Assembly (NCBI GenBank): GCA_017626095.1 | Contig: JAGAJL010000002.1 | Span: 1-64,000, forward strand | DNA from: Lachnospiraceae bacterium | Lineage (GTDB): Bacteria > Bacillota > Clostridia > Lachnospirales > Lachnospiraceae | Direction of reading: 5' to 3' | Length of the DNA stretch: 64,000 nucleotides | Shown here: positions 17,895 to 27,753 of the stretch, in pieces | How the letters are laid out: each line of letters starts with the position of its first letter | Numbering within the stretch: position 1 is the first letter of the stretch | Notes under the pieces: generated by a model | Database searches by the model: none | Told to the model about the DNA's origin: nothing | The model's input: the letters and a program-made list of their open reading frames with translations, nothing else | Made by a program: the position numbers and the translations under genes

Positions 17895-19340
17895 ATGAAA
17901 AATATACTGTTTGTAGCATCAGAAGGTGTTCCCTTTATTAAAACCGGTGGCTTGGCCGATGTTGTTGGTTCACTGCCCAAATGTATTGATAAGCGATACT
18001 TTGATATCAGGGTCATACTTCCCAAATATTCTTGTATCAGACAGGATTTGAAGGATAAAATGAAATATAGAACACATTTCTATATGGATTACAATTGGAA
18101 AAGTGAATATGTCGGTGTTTTAGAAGCTAAGGTAGATGGTATTACATATTATTTTATTGACAACGAGTCCATGTTTACCGGCTACAAAATTTACAGCGAC
18201 AATGTTTTGGATGAGATTACAAAATTTGCGTTCTTTGATAAGGCGGCATTATCTGCTTTGCCACTGATTGGATTCAGACCGGATATCATTCACTGTCATG
18301 ACTGGCAGACAGGTCTGGTACCTGTATATCTGAAAGAACGTTTTCAGGGAAATGAATTTTTCCGTGGAATTAAGACCATTATGACAATTCACAATTTGAA
18401 ATTCCAAGGAAAATGGAATATAAAAGATGTAAAAAATATTACCGGTCTTCCGGATTATTTCTTTACTCCGGATAAATTGGAAGCATATAAAGATGCGAAT
18501 CTGTTAAAAGGTGGTCTTGTATATGCGGATGCAATCACAACGGTTTCACCGACATATGCGGAGGAAATTAAAACACCGTTTTATGGAGAAGGGCTTGACG
18601 GACTGTTAAATGTCAGAGCTAATTCTCTTCGTGGAATTCTGAATGGTATTGACTATGAGGACTTTAATCCGACAACGGATAAAAATATCGTAGTTCCTTA
18701 TGACATTAAGAATTTCCGCAAAGAAAAAGTGAAAAATAAGAGAGCACTTCAGGAAGAGCTTGGTCTTGATGTGGATGACAAGAAGTTTATGATTGGTATT
18801 GTTTCCCGTTTGACAGATCAAAAGGGCTTTGACCTGATTGCATATATTATGGATGAGCTTTGCCAGGAGGATGTGCAGATTGTCGTTCTGGGTACGGGTG
18901 AAGAGCGCTATGAAAATATGTTCCGTCATTTTGACTGGAAGTATAACAAAAAAGTATCGGCAAATATTTATTATTCAGATGCTTTGTCACACAAGATATA
19001 TGCTGCATCCGATGCATTTTTAATGCCGTCTTTATTTGAGCCCTGTGGATTAAGTCAGTTAATGTCATTGCGTTATGGTACGGTACCGATTGTTAGAGAA
19101 ACCGGTGGTTTAAAAGATACCGTTCAGGCTTACAATGAATATGAAAGCACCGGAACAGGCTTTAGTTTTAAAAATTATAATGCACATGAGATGCTTGCAA
19201 CCATTCGTTATGCGAAGTATATTTTCTATCAGAAAAAGCGTGAGTGGAATAAGATGGTTGACAGAGCCATGGCTGCTGATTTTTCATGGAATGTATCGGC
19301 AAGAAGTTATCAGGAAATGTATGACTGGTTGATTGGCTGA
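17895..19340 (+). CDS. glgA: Glycogen synthase (ADP-glucose type)
   Basis: 481 aa, the usual length of a bacterial GT5 enzyme. It extends alpha-1,4-glucan from ADP-glucose. The N-terminal ADP-glucose loop KTGGLADVVGSLPK is at residues 15-28; HCHDWQTGLVPVYL, LNGIDYEDFNP and the C-terminal EPCGLSQLMSLRYGTVPIVRETGGL catalytic segment follow. The ACGGAGG site is spaced 6 bases from the ATG. No other glycogen gene (glgB, C, D or P) is next to it. A terminator closes the unit. Confidence 0.95.
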   Translation: MKNILFVASEGVPFIKTGGLADVVGSLPKCIDKRYFDIRVILPKYSCIRQDLKDKMKYRTHFYMDYNWKSEYVGVLEAKVDGITYYFIDNESMFTGYKIYSDNVLDEITKFAFFDKAALSALPLIGFRPDIIHCHDWQTGLVPVYLKERFQGNEFFRGIKTIMTIHNLKFQGKWNIKDVKNITGLPDYFFTPDKLEAYKDANLLKGGLVYADAITTVSPTYAEEIKTPFYGEGLDGLLNVRANSLRGILNGIDYEDFNPTTDKNIVVPYDIKNFRKEKVKNKRALQEELGLDVDDKKFMIGIVSRLTDQKGFDLIAYIMDELCQEDVQIVVLGTGEERYENMFRHFDWKYNKKVSANIYYSDALSHKIYAASDAFLMPSLFEPCGLSQLMSLRYGTVPIVRETGGLKDTVQAYNEYESTGTGFSFKNYNAHEMLATIRYAKYIFYQKKREWNKMVDRAMAADFSWNVSARSYQEMYDWLIG

Positions 19341-19358
19341 GCAAATAAATAAAACAAC

Positions 19359-19400
19359 AAAAGCTCGTCTTTGCGATTGCACAGTAAGACGGGCTTTTTA
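19359..19400 (+). terminator. Intrinsic terminator after glgA
   Basis: Stem AAAGCTCGTCTT pairing with AAGACGGGCTTT (one G-T pair), 14-base loop, then a T run. Confidence 0.8.
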
Positions 19401-19494
19401 TATGTTTTGTGTTATTTTTCTGACGAGGAGAGGAATTAGGGGTATATGTATCAATGAAACATATATCTCAGATATAGTAATGTGAGGATTATTT

Positions 19495-21243
19495 ATGGCT
19501 TTTGATGGAATTACAATATCGGCACTGGTGTCGGAACTTCGGGAAAAACTGACAGGTGGACGTATCTATAAAATCGCCCAGCCGGAAAAAGATGAGTTGT
19601 TGCTAACGATTAAGAATCAGGCGAATCAGTATCGTCTTATTATTTCTTCGGATGCATCCCTGCCGCTCTTATATCTTATCAATGAAAACAAAAAAAGTCC
19701 CATGACGGCACCGAATTTTTGTATGCTGCTAAGAAAGCATATTCAGAATGGCAGAATTCTTTCCATCAATCAGCCAGGACTGGAAAGGGTTGTTGATATT
19801 CGAATTGAGCATCTCAATGAGATGGGAGATTTGTGTCAAAAAATTCTGACGGTCGAACTGATGGGAAAATACAGTAATATCATTTTTCGTGATGATGAAA
19901 AAATTATAGACAGTATGAAACATGTTTCTCAGGCTGTCAGCAGTGTCAGGGAAGTATTACCGGGACGAAGCTATTTTATTCCGGGTTCTGATAAAGCAGA
20001 TTTACTTCAATTTGATAAAACAGAAGAACAGGATGTTTTTCTTGCGACTATGGCGAAACGAAGCGAACCGGTTATAAAAATGATTTATCAGTATTTTACG
20101 GGAGTGGCACCGGTTGTGGCATCGGATATTTGTTTTAGAGCAGGTGTGGATCAGGATAAACCGGCATCTTCTTTGGAACTTCATGAAAGACAGAGTATAC
20201 AGGAGGAGTTATTAAAGCTTAGCAATCATATTAATAAAAAAGATTTTTTTCCGAATGTTGTTTATGAAAATGATACTCCGGTTGAATATGGTGTTTTCCC
20301 TTTTTCCTGTTATCCCGGCTTTTTCGTAAAAGAATATTCTTCCGTATCGGATTTGCTCTTTTCTTTTTATCAGGAGAAAAGTACTGTTACGAGAATTCGG
20401 CAAAAATCCGTTGATTTACGCCGGATTATCCAGACGGCAATCGAACGAAATTCTAAAAAACTGGATCTTCAGCTTTCTCAGTTAAAAGATACGGAAAAAA
20501 GGGATAAATATCGTATTTACGGGGAACTTCTCCATACCTATGGATACGAGGCGAAGGACGGAGAAAAATCTATTACGGTTGTCAATTATTATGATAATAA
20601 AGAATTGACCATTCCGTTAAATCCGGAGCTTTCGGTAATGGAAAATGCAAAAAAATATTTTGACCGGTATGGTAAATTGAAACGGACATTTGAAGCGCTT
20701 TCTAAATTAAGTCAGGAAACGAAGGCAGAACTGGATTATTTGGAAAGTGTTATGGTTGCGCTCAAACTGGCAAAGACGGAAGATGATTTAAACCAGATAC
20801 GGGAAGAACTGTCAGAAAGCGGATATATCCGCAAAAAGAGCAGTGGAAAAAAAGTAAGACTGACAAGTAAGCCTTTACATTACATCAGCAGTGACGGATA
20901 TCATATGTATGTCGGTAAAAATAATTTTCAAAATGATGAGTTGACCTTTCAAATGGCAGAAGGCGGAGACTGGTGGTTTCACGCGAAAGGTATGCCGGGC
21001 TCGCATGTGATTGTCAAATGCAAGGGAGCAGAACTGCCGGATCGGACGTTTGAAGAAGCGGCAAGACTGGCTGCATTTTATTCCAAAGGATCTGAGCAAA
21101 ATAAGGTTGAGATTGATTATATCCAGAAAAAACATGTGAAGAAACCAAATGGCGCAAAGCCGGGATTTGTTGTATATTACACCAATTATTCCATGGCGAT
21201 AGCTCCTGATATTTCCGGCATTATTGAAGTGACAGAGAAATGA
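19495..21243 (+). CDS. rqcH: Ribosome quality-control protein RqcH (NFACT/FbpA family)
   Basis: 582 aa. RqcH binds obstructed 50S subunits and recruits tRNA-Ala to add C-terminal alanine tails that mark stalled chains for degradation. The N-terminal NFACT-N domain starts MAFDGITISALVSELREKL and carries GGRIYKIAQP. The long central region includes coiled-coil helices (about 310-440). The C-terminal NFACT-R domain has SSDGYHMYVGKNNFQND and GDWWFHAKGMPGSHVIV (about 465-510). Older annotation calls this family fibronectin-binding. Complete length. It follows glgA and precedes yicC, each with its own signals. Confidence 0.92.
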   Translation: MAFDGITISALVSELREKLTGGRIYKIAQPEKDELLLTIKNQANQYRLIISSDASLPLLYLINENKKSPMTAPNFCMLLRKHIQNGRILSINQPGLERVVDIRIEHLNEMGDLCQKILTVELMGKYSNIIFRDDEKIIDSMKHVSQAVSSVREVLPGRSYFIPGSDKADLLQFDKTEEQDVFLATMAKRSEPVIKMIYQYFTGVAPVVASDICFRAGVDQDKPASSLELHERQSIQEELLKLSNHINKKDFFPNVVYENDTPVEYGVFPFSCYPGFFVKEYSSVSDLLFSFYQEKSTVTRIRQKSVDLRRIIQTAIERNSKKLDLQLSQLKDTEKRDKYRIYGELLHTYGYEAKDGEKSITVVNYYDNKELTIPLNPELSVMENAKKYFDRYGKLKRTFEALSKLSQETKAELDYLESVMVALKLAKTEDDLNQIREELSESGYIRKKSSGKKVRLTSKPLHYISSDGYHMYVGKNNFQNDELTFQMAEGGDWWFHAKGMPGSHVIVKCKGAELPDRTFEEAARLAAFYSKGSEQNKVEIDYIQKKHVKKPNGAKPGFVVYYTNYSMAIAPDISGIIEVTEK

Positions 21244-21325
21244 TGAGAATATGAATCGGATTTGAAGAAGTTTTAGGATTAGAGATACGAAGCTGAAGTG
21301 AAATGAGCCGGAGTTGGCATAAAAC

Positions 21326-21354
21326 TTGACTAGTTTTTTTTCGTGCTTTATAAT
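21326..21354 (+). promoter_or_regulatory. Sigma-A promoter of the yicC-gmk-rpoZ operon
   Basis: TTGACT (21326-21331), 17-base spacer, TATAAT (21349-21354), 59 bases before the yicC ATG. A palindrome AGTCGCGACT at 21386-21395 lies in the leader and could be an operator; that is speculative. Confidence 0.75.
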
Positions 21355-21412
21355 AAATTGGAGTGCGCGACATGGTAGAAAAATAGTCGCGACTCCAGAA
21401 AGCGAAAACAAT

Positions 21413-22291
21413 ATGATAAAAAGTATGACAGGGTTCGGAAGAGGTGAAGTTTCAAAAGGTCAGCGCAAGATTACCGTTGAAATGAAAGCTGTAAACCACC
21501 GGTATCTGGACGTCAATATCAAGATGCCGAAAAAACTGAATTTTTTCGATGCATCCATTCGTAATTTACTAAAAGAGTATATTCAGAGGGGCAAGGTTGA
21601 TATTTATATCACATATGAAGATTTGTCTGAGCAGACGTTCAGTGTAAAATATCATCCCGATGTTGCGGCATCTTATCTTGCCTATTTAAATGAAATGGCA
21701 GAGAGCTTTTCTTTAGAAAACGATATCCGGGTTTCTACATTATCCAGATATCCTGAAGTATTCACGATGGAAGAACAGGAAATTGATGAAGAAGGCATTT
21801 GGAAAGTGTTAGAAGCTGCCATTCGCGAGGCTTGTGTGTCTTTTGTAGAATCGCGCTTAAAAGAGGGCGAAAACTTAAAAAATGATCTTGTAGGAAAGCT
21901 TGACGGTATGCTTGGCTTGGTTGATTATATCGAAGAAAACTCGCCTAAGATTATTGAAGAGTATAAGCAGAAATTGCAGGCAAAAATCCATGATCTACTT
22001 GAGGATAACCGGGTAGATGAGAATCGCCTGTTAATGGAAGTGACAATTTTTGCGGATAAAATCTGTGTGGATGAAGAAATTGTGCGGTTAAAAAGTCATA
22101 TCATGATGGTAAAGAACACCTTGATTGAAGGTGGAAGTATTGGTAGAAAGTTAGATTTCATTGTTCAGGAAATGAACAGAGAAGCTAATACCATTCTTTC
22201 CAAATCGACCGATTTAGAAATCTCAAACCGCGGTATTGAGTTAAAGACTGAAATTGAAAAAGTCAGAGAACAGATTCAGAATATTGAGTAG
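21413..22291 (+). CDS. yicC: YicC/YloC family endoribonuclease
   Basis: 292 aa from the ATG that begins the conserved IKSMTGFGRGE N-terminus; the frame is open upstream, but those residues overlap the promoter and are not family sequence. YicC proteins are cytoplasmic endoribonucleases implicated in small-RNA turnover in E. coli. The family sequences AVNHRYLDVNIKMP (near 26-39) and the C-terminal KLDFIVQEMNREANTILSKS are intact. gmk follows at once, the order conserved in many Firmicutes. The ribosome site (GAAAGCGAA) is weak. Confidence 0.9.
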   Translation: MIKSMTGFGRGEVSKGQRKITVEMKAVNHRYLDVNIKMPKKLNFFDASIRNLLKEYIQRGKVDIYITYEDLSEQTFSVKYHPDVAASYLAYLNEMAESFSLENDIRVSTLSRYPEVFTMEEQEIDEEGIWKVLEAAIREACVSFVESRLKEGENLKNDLVGKLDGMLGLVDYIEENSPKIIEEYKQKLQAKIHDLLEDNRVDENRLLMEVTIFADKICVDEEIVRLKSHIMMVKNTLIEGGSIGRKLDFIVQEMNREANTILSKSTDLEISNRGIELKTEIEKVREQIQNIE

Positions 22292-22300
22292 GTGACAGTA

Positions 22301-22921
22301 GTGAAAAAAGGTTCATTGATTGTTATTTCCGGCTTTTCGGGAGCAGGAAAAGGGACATTGGTTAAACGTCTTTTAGAACTGCATGATGAGTATGCGTTGA
22401 GCATCTCCATGACAACCAGAACGCCCCGTCCCGGAGAAGAAAACGGAAAATCATATTTTTTTGTTTCAGAGGATGAATTTGAACAGACCATTGCAGATGA
22501 GGGATTATTAGAATATGCCCGCTACTGTAATCATTATTACGGAACGCCGCTTGCGTATGTCAATCAATGTCTGGAAGAAGGGAAAAATGTGATTTTAGAA
22601 ATCGAAATCCAGGGGGCATTAAAAGTCAAGGAAAAGTTACCTGAGATTATTTTGATTTTTGTTACCCCTCCTTCGGCAGAAATATTAAAGGAGCGTCTTG
22701 TGGGCAGGGGTACTGAGACTGCTGATGTCATCAGGCAACGGCTTTTTCGAGCGGTTGAAGAATCAAAGGGTGTGGAACAATATGATTATGTCGTAGTGAA
22801 CGATGATCTGGATGAATGTGTAGATGATATTCATTCCATTGTAAAAGCATCCCACTGTAAATCACAGGACTATTTGCAACTGATTGATGAAATTGGAAAT
22901 GCATTAAGTAAAAATTCATAA
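22301..22921 (+). CDS. gmk: Guanylate kinase
   Basis: 206 aa from a GTG preceded by TAGGTGA; a GTG nine bases upstream in frame is less well placed. It phosphorylates GMP or dGMP to the diphosphate using ATP. P-loop FSGAGKGTLVKRLL is at residues 11-24, the GMP-binding TRTPRPGEENGKSYFFVS follows near 38-55, and the lid arginine segment GRGTETADVIRQRL is near 137. It lies 9 bases after yicC and 30 before rpoZ. Confidence 0.95.
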   Translation: MKKGSLIVISGFSGAGKGTLVKRLLELHDEYALSISMTTRTPRPGEENGKSYFFVSEDEFEQTIADEGLLEYARYCNHYYGTPLAYVNQCLEEGKNVILEIEIQGALKVKEKLPEIILIFVTPPSAEILKERLVGRGTETADVIRQRLFRAVEESKGVEQYDYVVVNDDLDECVDDIHSIVKASHCKSQDYLQLIDEIGNALSKNS

Positions 22922-22950
22922 TATGAGGAGTATTTGAAAGGAGAATTATT

Positions 22951-23196
22951 ATGTTACATCCGTCTTATTCAGACTTAATGAAAGTAGTAAACAGTGAGGT
23001 TGAACCCGGCGAGGCAAAAGTGGTAAACAGCCGCTATTCTATCGTCATGGCGACCAGTAAAAGAGCCAGACAGATCATTGACGGGGAAGAACCTTTAGTT
23101 GATTCCACAGAAGGTACAAAGCCTTTATCCATTGCTGTTGATGAATTAAATCAGGGCAAGATTAAAATTCTGGGAGATGACGAAGAGGAAGAATAA
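22951..23196 (+). CDS. rpoZ: RNA polymerase omega subunit
   Basis: 81 aa. Omega helps fold beta-prime and stabilise RNA polymerase. The motif SRYSIVMATSKRARQI (residues 27-42), followed by KPLSIAVDELNQGKI, is diagnostic. It sits directly after gmk with an AAAGGAG site, the standard gmk-rpoZ pair. Confidence 0.95.
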   Translation: MLHPSYSDLMKVVNSEVEPGEAKVVNSRYSIVMATSKRARQIIDGEEPLVDSTEGTKPLSIAVDELNQGKIKILGDDEEEE

Positions 23197-23270
23197 AGCA
23201 TATAAGGGGTTGGTGGTCGATAAAAACTTTTTTGATTCATCAATCCTTTTCTTTTTTGGTGGATAATGAT

Positions 23271-24596
23271 ATGAAAATAATGTTTGTTTCACTTGGCTGT
23301 GACAAAAATCTGGTGGATACTGAGATGATGCTTGGTATGTTATCAGAAAAAGGTTACAGCTTTACCGATGATGAAAATGAAGCGGATATTGCAGTTGTCA
23401 ATACCTGTTGTTTTATTGGAGATGCCAAAGAAGAGAGCATCAATCAACTGCTTGCTCTCGGACAAAAAAAGACAACGGGAAACTTAAAGGGATTAATTGC
23501 GACCGGTTGTCTGGCACAAAGATATTCAAAGGAAATAAGAGAGGATATTCCGGAAGTGGATGTCATTGTCGGTACCAATGCCATTGATCAGATTGTACAG
23601 GCAATTGAAGATGTCAATCTGCATAAAAAAACAGATTTGCTGCGGGATATCAATGAGGTTCCGATTTTTGGGAAAAAACGAATCGTGACAGCAGGCGGAT
23701 ATTACGCATATTTAAAAATAGCCGAAGGCTGTGATAAGCATTGTACGTACTGTATTATTCCCAAAGTACGAGGAAATTACAGGAGCGTTCCCATGGACAT
23801 GTTGATAGAAGAGGCAAAGGCTCTGGCCAAACAGGGAATTAAGGAATTGATTCTGGTTGCCCAGGAAACGACGTTGTATGGTGTTGATTTATATGGAGAA
23901 AAGAAACTACCGGAATTATTAACAAAATTATGTGAAATTCCGGGGTTATATTGGATTCGAATTTTGTACTGTTATCCGGAAGAAATTACGGATCAACTGA
24001 TTCAAGTCATAAAAAATGAAAAGAAAATATGTCATTATTTAGACATCCCCATTCAGCATGCTTCGGATACAATTCTTCGCAAAATGGGAAGAAAGACGTC
24101 AAATTCGGATTTGCGCAATATTATTGGTACCTTACGGAAGGAAATCCCGGATATTTGTCTGCGCACCACTTTGATTGCCGGTTTCCCGGGTGAAACACAA
24201 GAAGATCATGAGCAGGTTATGGAGTTCATTGATGAAATGCAGTTTGACCGTCTCGGTGTTTTTACCTATTCACCGGAAGAAAATACGCCTGCGGCGGAAT
24301 TCCCCAATCAGATAGAGGAAGACCAAAAAGAGGAATGGCAGGGAGAACTGATGGAGCTTCAGCAGGAGATTGCTTTTGATAAAGCTACAGATATGATTGG
24401 TTGGGAAGGCTATGTTATGATTGAAGGAAAGGTTGCCGATGAAAATGTTTTTGTCGGACGTACCTATAAGGATGCTCCCAATGTAGACGGTCTGGTCTTT
24501 GTTTCTTCGGATGAAGAATTTATGAGCGGTGATTTTGTGAAGATTAAAGTTACCGGTTCTTATGAGTATGATTTGATAGGAGAGGTTTTAACATGA
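23271..24596 (+). CDS. rimO: Ribosomal protein S12 methylthiotransferase RimO
   Basis: 441 aa from the ATG beginning KIMFVSLGCDKNLVDTE; the frame is open upstream but without family sequence. It is a radical-SAM enzyme that methylthiolates Asp in S12. The radical-SAM cluster CDKHCTYC is near residues 150-157; the second cluster uses C10, C46-like (NTCCFIG) and C80-like (TGCLAQRY) residues. The C-terminal TRAM-like region runs from about 370. It overlaps pgsA by 4 bases (ATGA), indicating translational coupling. Confidence 0.94.
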   Translation: MKIMFVSLGCDKNLVDTEMMLGMLSEKGYSFTDDENEADIAVVNTCCFIGDAKEESINQLLALGQKKTTGNLKGLIATGCLAQRYSKEIREDIPEVDVIVGTNAIDQIVQAIEDVNLHKKTDLLRDINEVPIFGKKRIVTAGGYYAYLKIAEGCDKHCTYCIIPKVRGNYRSVPMDMLIEEAKALAKQGIKELILVAQETTLYGVDLYGEKKLPELLTKLCEIPGLYWIRILYCYPEEITDQLIQVIKNEKKICHYLDIPIQHASDTILRKMGRKTSNSDLRNIIGTLRKEIPDICLRTTLIAGFPGETQEDHEQVMEFIDEMQFDRLGVFTYSPEENTPAAEFPNQIEEDQKEEWQGELMELQQEIAFDKATDMIGWEGYVMIEGKVADENVFVGRTYKDAPNVDGLVFVSSDEEFMSGDFVKIKVTGSYEYDLIGEVLT

Positions 24597-25195
24597 ATTT
24601 ACCAAACAAACTGACATTATCACGTGTGATTATGGTGCCGTTTTTCGTCGTTTTTATTTTGCTGGTACCCAAATTTTTGTATTTTAAATGGATTGCACTG
24701 GCTATCTTTATTATTGCCAGTCTGACCGATCTGTTAGATGGAAAGATCGCCAGAAAGTACAATTTAGTGACCAATTTTGGGAAATTTACGGATCCACTGG
24801 CAGATAAGCTTTTGGTATGCTCTGCATTGATTGCCATGAGCTCACTGGGCGTTATTCCGGCATGGATTACCATTGTCATTATTGCGCGTGAATTTATCAT
24901 CAGTGGTTTTCGCCTGATTGCTGCGGAAAAAGGTGTTGTCATTGCAGCCAGCATGTGGGGCAAATGGAAAACGACCTTTCAGATGGTAATGCTTTGCGTA
25001 CAGATGGTTGTGATGAATCAGTACGTAAGTGTGAACGGCAATAATGCGGCTGATGGATTGTATGTAGTAACTCCGTTTTATCAGGTGCTTATGATGATTG
25101 GAAGCATTACCATGTATATCGCTTTAATTCTTACCGTTGTTTCTTTGATTGATTATTTGTTAAAAAATAAAGATGTACTTAAGGATGTGGACTAA
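24593..25195 (+). CDS. pgsA: CDP-diacylglycerol--glycerol-3-phosphate 3-phosphatidyltransferase
   Basis: 200 aa with five to six membrane helices. It makes phosphatidylglycerol phosphate from CDP-diacylglycerol and glycerol-3-phosphate at the membrane. The CDP-alcohol phosphotransferase signature D-G-x2-A-R-x8-G-x3-D-x3-D is visible in LLDGKIARKYNLVTNFGKF followed by TDPLADK (residues 47-71). Start overlaps rimO; the stop is next to the cinA start, so the three are one operon. Confidence 0.95.
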   Translation: MNLPNKLTLSRVIMVPFFVVFILLVPKFLYFKWIALAIFIIASLTDLLDGKIARKYNLVTNFGKFTDPLADKLLVCSALIAMSSLGVIPAWITIVIIAREFIISGFRLIAAEKGVVIAASMWGKWKTTFQMVMLCVQMVVMNQYVSVNGNNAADGLYVVTPFYQVLMMIGSITMYIALILTVVSLIDYLLKNKDVLKDVD

Positions 25196-26359
25196 ATGGT
25201 TGTAGAGATTATCAGTGTTGGCAATGAACTTTTGACAGGAACGGTTGTAAATACCAATGCCGCATTTTTGGCTGAACAATGTGTTTCTTTGGGGTTTGAG
25301 TGCTTTTACCAGACGGTTGTCGGAGATGACAAATCCAGATTGCAGGAGGTAATAAAAACAGCGGAAAAACGTGCTGATATTATTCTGATAAATGGCGGTC
25401 TTGGACAGGCGGATGATGACATCACAAAAGATTCTGTCAAAGAAGTTTATGATAAAGCAACCGTTTTGGAGCTGGAAAACCAAAACGGATCGACGAATGG
25501 ATTTATTCTGGAAGAGAAAAAGAAACAGATTATATTGCTTCCGGGTTCACCGAAAGAATTGGAACCTATGTTTGCAGAGCAGGTTTTTCCTTATCTTCAG
25601 GAAAAAACAGATTTGGTTATTCGTACCAGGACAATTAAGCTCTGCGGAATTAGCGAAACTGAGGTCAATGATGCAATTGCCGATCTGATGAATGAAGAGC
25701 AAAACCCGATGATAGCAACTTATGCCAAGTGTGGCGAGGTTCATGTTCGTGTTACAGCAAAAGCTGCTAAGGAAAAAGATGTTGTCAAGATGATCAAACC
25801 GGTTGTCAAGGAGTTAAAGCATCGTTTTAATATGAATATTTATACAACAAATGAAGAAACCAGCTTGGAACAGTCCTGTGTTGACCTATTGTTAGCCAAT
25901 AATCTTCGGATATCGACAATGGAATCCTGTACCGGTGGAATGCTTGCTGCAAGGTTAATCAATGTCCCCGGTGTATCTGAAGTATTTAAGGTCGGATATG
26001 TGACATATTCCAATAAGGCCAAGAGAAAAGTACTGGGTGTGAAACAATCAACATTAAAAAAATACACCGCAGTCAGTGCAGAAGTGGCAAAAGAAATGGT
26101 TCAGGGTATTTCTTTGTTGACAAAAGCCGATGTTACGGTTTCGGTCACCGGTCTGGCAGGCCCGGATGGCGGCACCAAGGAAAAACCGGTTGGTTTGGTT
26201 TATATCGGTTGCAATGTAAAAGGTAAGGCAGTTGTAGAAGAATATCATTTTGCCGGAGACCGGACGCATATTCGTGAAGAAGCAGTTGTTGCCGCACTGG
26301 CACTTCTTAGAAAATGTGTGTTAGAATATTTTAGTGAAGTTACTTTTGGTAATAAATAA
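25196..26359 (+). CDS. cinA: CinA family protein (nicotinamide-nucleotide amidase / ADP-ribose pyrophosphatase)
   Basis: 387 aa with both domains. The N-terminal MoCF-like domain (VVEIISVGNELLTGTVVNTN at the start, GGLGQADDDITK near 66) is linked to pyridine nucleotide pyrophosphatase activity; the C-terminal domain (from about 225, with MESCTGGMLAARLINVPG and SVTGLAGPDGGTKEKPVG) is the NMN amidase PncC. It salvages NAD by-products. The start codon lies directly after the pgsA stop. cinA-recA linkage is common in Firmicutes; here one extra gene intervenes. Confidence 0.93.
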   Translation: MVVEIISVGNELLTGTVVNTNAAFLAEQCVSLGFECFYQTVVGDDKSRLQEVIKTAEKRADIILINGGLGQADDDITKDSVKEVYDKATVLELENQNGSTNGFILEEKKKQIILLPGSPKELEPMFAEQVFPYLQEKTDLVIRTRTIKLCGISETEVNDAIADLMNEEQNPMIATYAKCGEVHVRVTAKAAKEKDVVKMIKPVVKELKHRFNMNIYTTNEETSLEQSCVDLLLANNLRISTMESCTGGMLAARLINVPGVSEVFKVGYVTYSNKAKRKVLGVKQSTLKKYTAVSAEVAKEMVQGISLLTKADVTVSVTGLAGPDGGTKEKPVGLVYIGCNVKGKAVVEEYHFAGDRTHIREEAVVAALALLRKCVLEYFSEVTFGNK

Positions 26360-26434
26360 AACTCATGAATAGTAATAATACTTTAGGTAATATATACAAT
26401 TTCATGAATAGTCAAAAGATGAAAGGAAGAAGCA

Positions 26435-27724
26435 ATGAGTACGCAATACAATAATGGTTTTTGCCCGCAGTGTGGTGCATTATTAAGAGACGGTGTATGT
26501 CCCTGTTGTCACTTTGGCGAAAATAATACGCAGAATGCCTATGACAGCTTTTCACAAAGTGGTTTCGATAGTCAGCAGGGTGGCTATAATGATGGCAATA
26601 CAAATACGGCGCAAAATATCTATGGTAATCAGGGATATGGTAGTCAGCCTCAGAGCGGCTATGGAAATGCAGGACAGAGTGGATATGGATATCAGGGAAC
26701 GGATTCTTACGCAAATCCCTATCATGATTCCTTTTATCAGACACAGATTACACAGACAAAAAGTAAAAATAGCAACATGCAGGCAGTGATTGCCGGAGTA
26801 ATCATGGCAGTTGTTACGATTGTGGCTGTTTCTGCAACTGCAGTTTATTGTTCCAATCTGCCTAAGTCTTATGATCATGCAGATGGAGACTCCGCTTCCT
26901 ATTCAGATGACTGGGATTATGACTGGGATGATGATTTTTATGATGATGACCAGAGTGATTCGGACAGCTTCGATCCGCGTCCGTATGAAGATGAAATCAA
27001 TTGGGAAGATAAGTCGTGGAAAGAGGAACCACAGAATTATTCAAAGGATGATGTCTGGGATGCAAAACAGCGGTATTATGAGGAGCTGCGTTCCTGTATT
27101 GATGAAAATGTTTCTTATCAGTTGAGTTATAAAGCAGAAGAACAACTTGATAAGGATCAGGATGTTTGTATGAGGGTTGCCTACTATCAATTAGATGGTG
27201 ATATTCCGAATTTGGATGAGATTAACGAACAGTTAAAAGCGACAGCTCTTACAGATATGGAAGCATATAATCTGGAAAAAGATTTCTATGATGAAGCATT
27301 TGAAGCATATGGTGCAGGTTATATCGTTGATGCAACCACCTATGTTACCTACAATGATGATTCTATCATCAGTTTTGTTACATACAGCGAGAAAAAAAAT
27401 ACTTATATGAGTGGAATGCACCTGTACTGCATAACCGTGGATTTAGAGACCGGAATGGTTCTTGATAATCTGAATATGCTGGATGTCGACCGAGATTTTG
27501 TAGAACATGTGGTGGAAAGCTCAAATAAACAGAATGGTTCGATTTCCTATCTTGATAATATGGATATTGATGAATTAGTGTATGAATTTGAAAATCCGGA
27601 AAATCTGATTGTGTTTTATACACCTTGCGGATTGGAAGTCGGATTAAGTTATTATTCATATTATGAATACGGATGGTTTACTACAACTTTGAAAGATTAT
27701 GAAAAATATCTGAAATCTTATTGA
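26435..27724 (+). CDS. Zinc-ribbon, Gly/Tyr-rich, single-pass membrane protein with RsiV-like ectodomain
   Basis: 429 aa. Residues 9-28 form a zinc ribbon (FCPQCGAL and VCPCCHFG). Residues 30-105 are a low-complexity stretch rich in Gly, Tyr, Gln, Asn and Ser. One membrane helix follows (about 113-137, QAVIAGVIMAVVTIVAVSAT), then a very acidic Asp-rich segment (about 145-185). The last 225 residues look like a folded extracellular domain; GMHLYCITVDLETGMVLDNL and a C-terminal LKDYEKYL resemble DUF3298/RsiV-type domains, an inference from pattern only. Function is unknown. Cytoplasmic zinc ribbon plus outer sensor is a plausible layout. It breaks the usual cinA-recA neighbourhood. Two copies of TCATGAATAGT lie just upstream (26363, 26402). 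Confidence 0.8.
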   Translation: MSTQYNNGFCPQCGALLRDGVCPCCHFGENNTQNAYDSFSQSGFDSQQGGYNDGNTNTAQNIYGNQGYGSQPQSGYGNAGQSGYGYQGTDSYANPYHDSFYQTQITQTKSKNSNMQAVIAGVIMAVVTIVAVSATAVYCSNLPKSYDHADGDSASYSDDWDYDWDDDFYDDDQSDSDSFDPRPYEDEINWEDKSWKEEPQNYSKDDVWDAKQRYYEELRSCIDENVSYQLSYKAEEQLDKDQDVCMRVAYYQLDGDIPNLDEINEQLKATALTDMEAYNLEKDFYDEAFEAYGAGYIVDATTYVTYNDDSIISFVTYSEKKNTYMSGMHLYCITVDLETGMVLDNLNMLDVDRDFVEHVVESSNKQNGSISYLDNMDIDELVYEFENPENLIVFYTPCGLEVGLSYYSYYEYGWFTTTLKDYEKYLKSY

Positions 27725-27753
27725 TGCATTTTGCTGTAAATGTTTATTATCGT

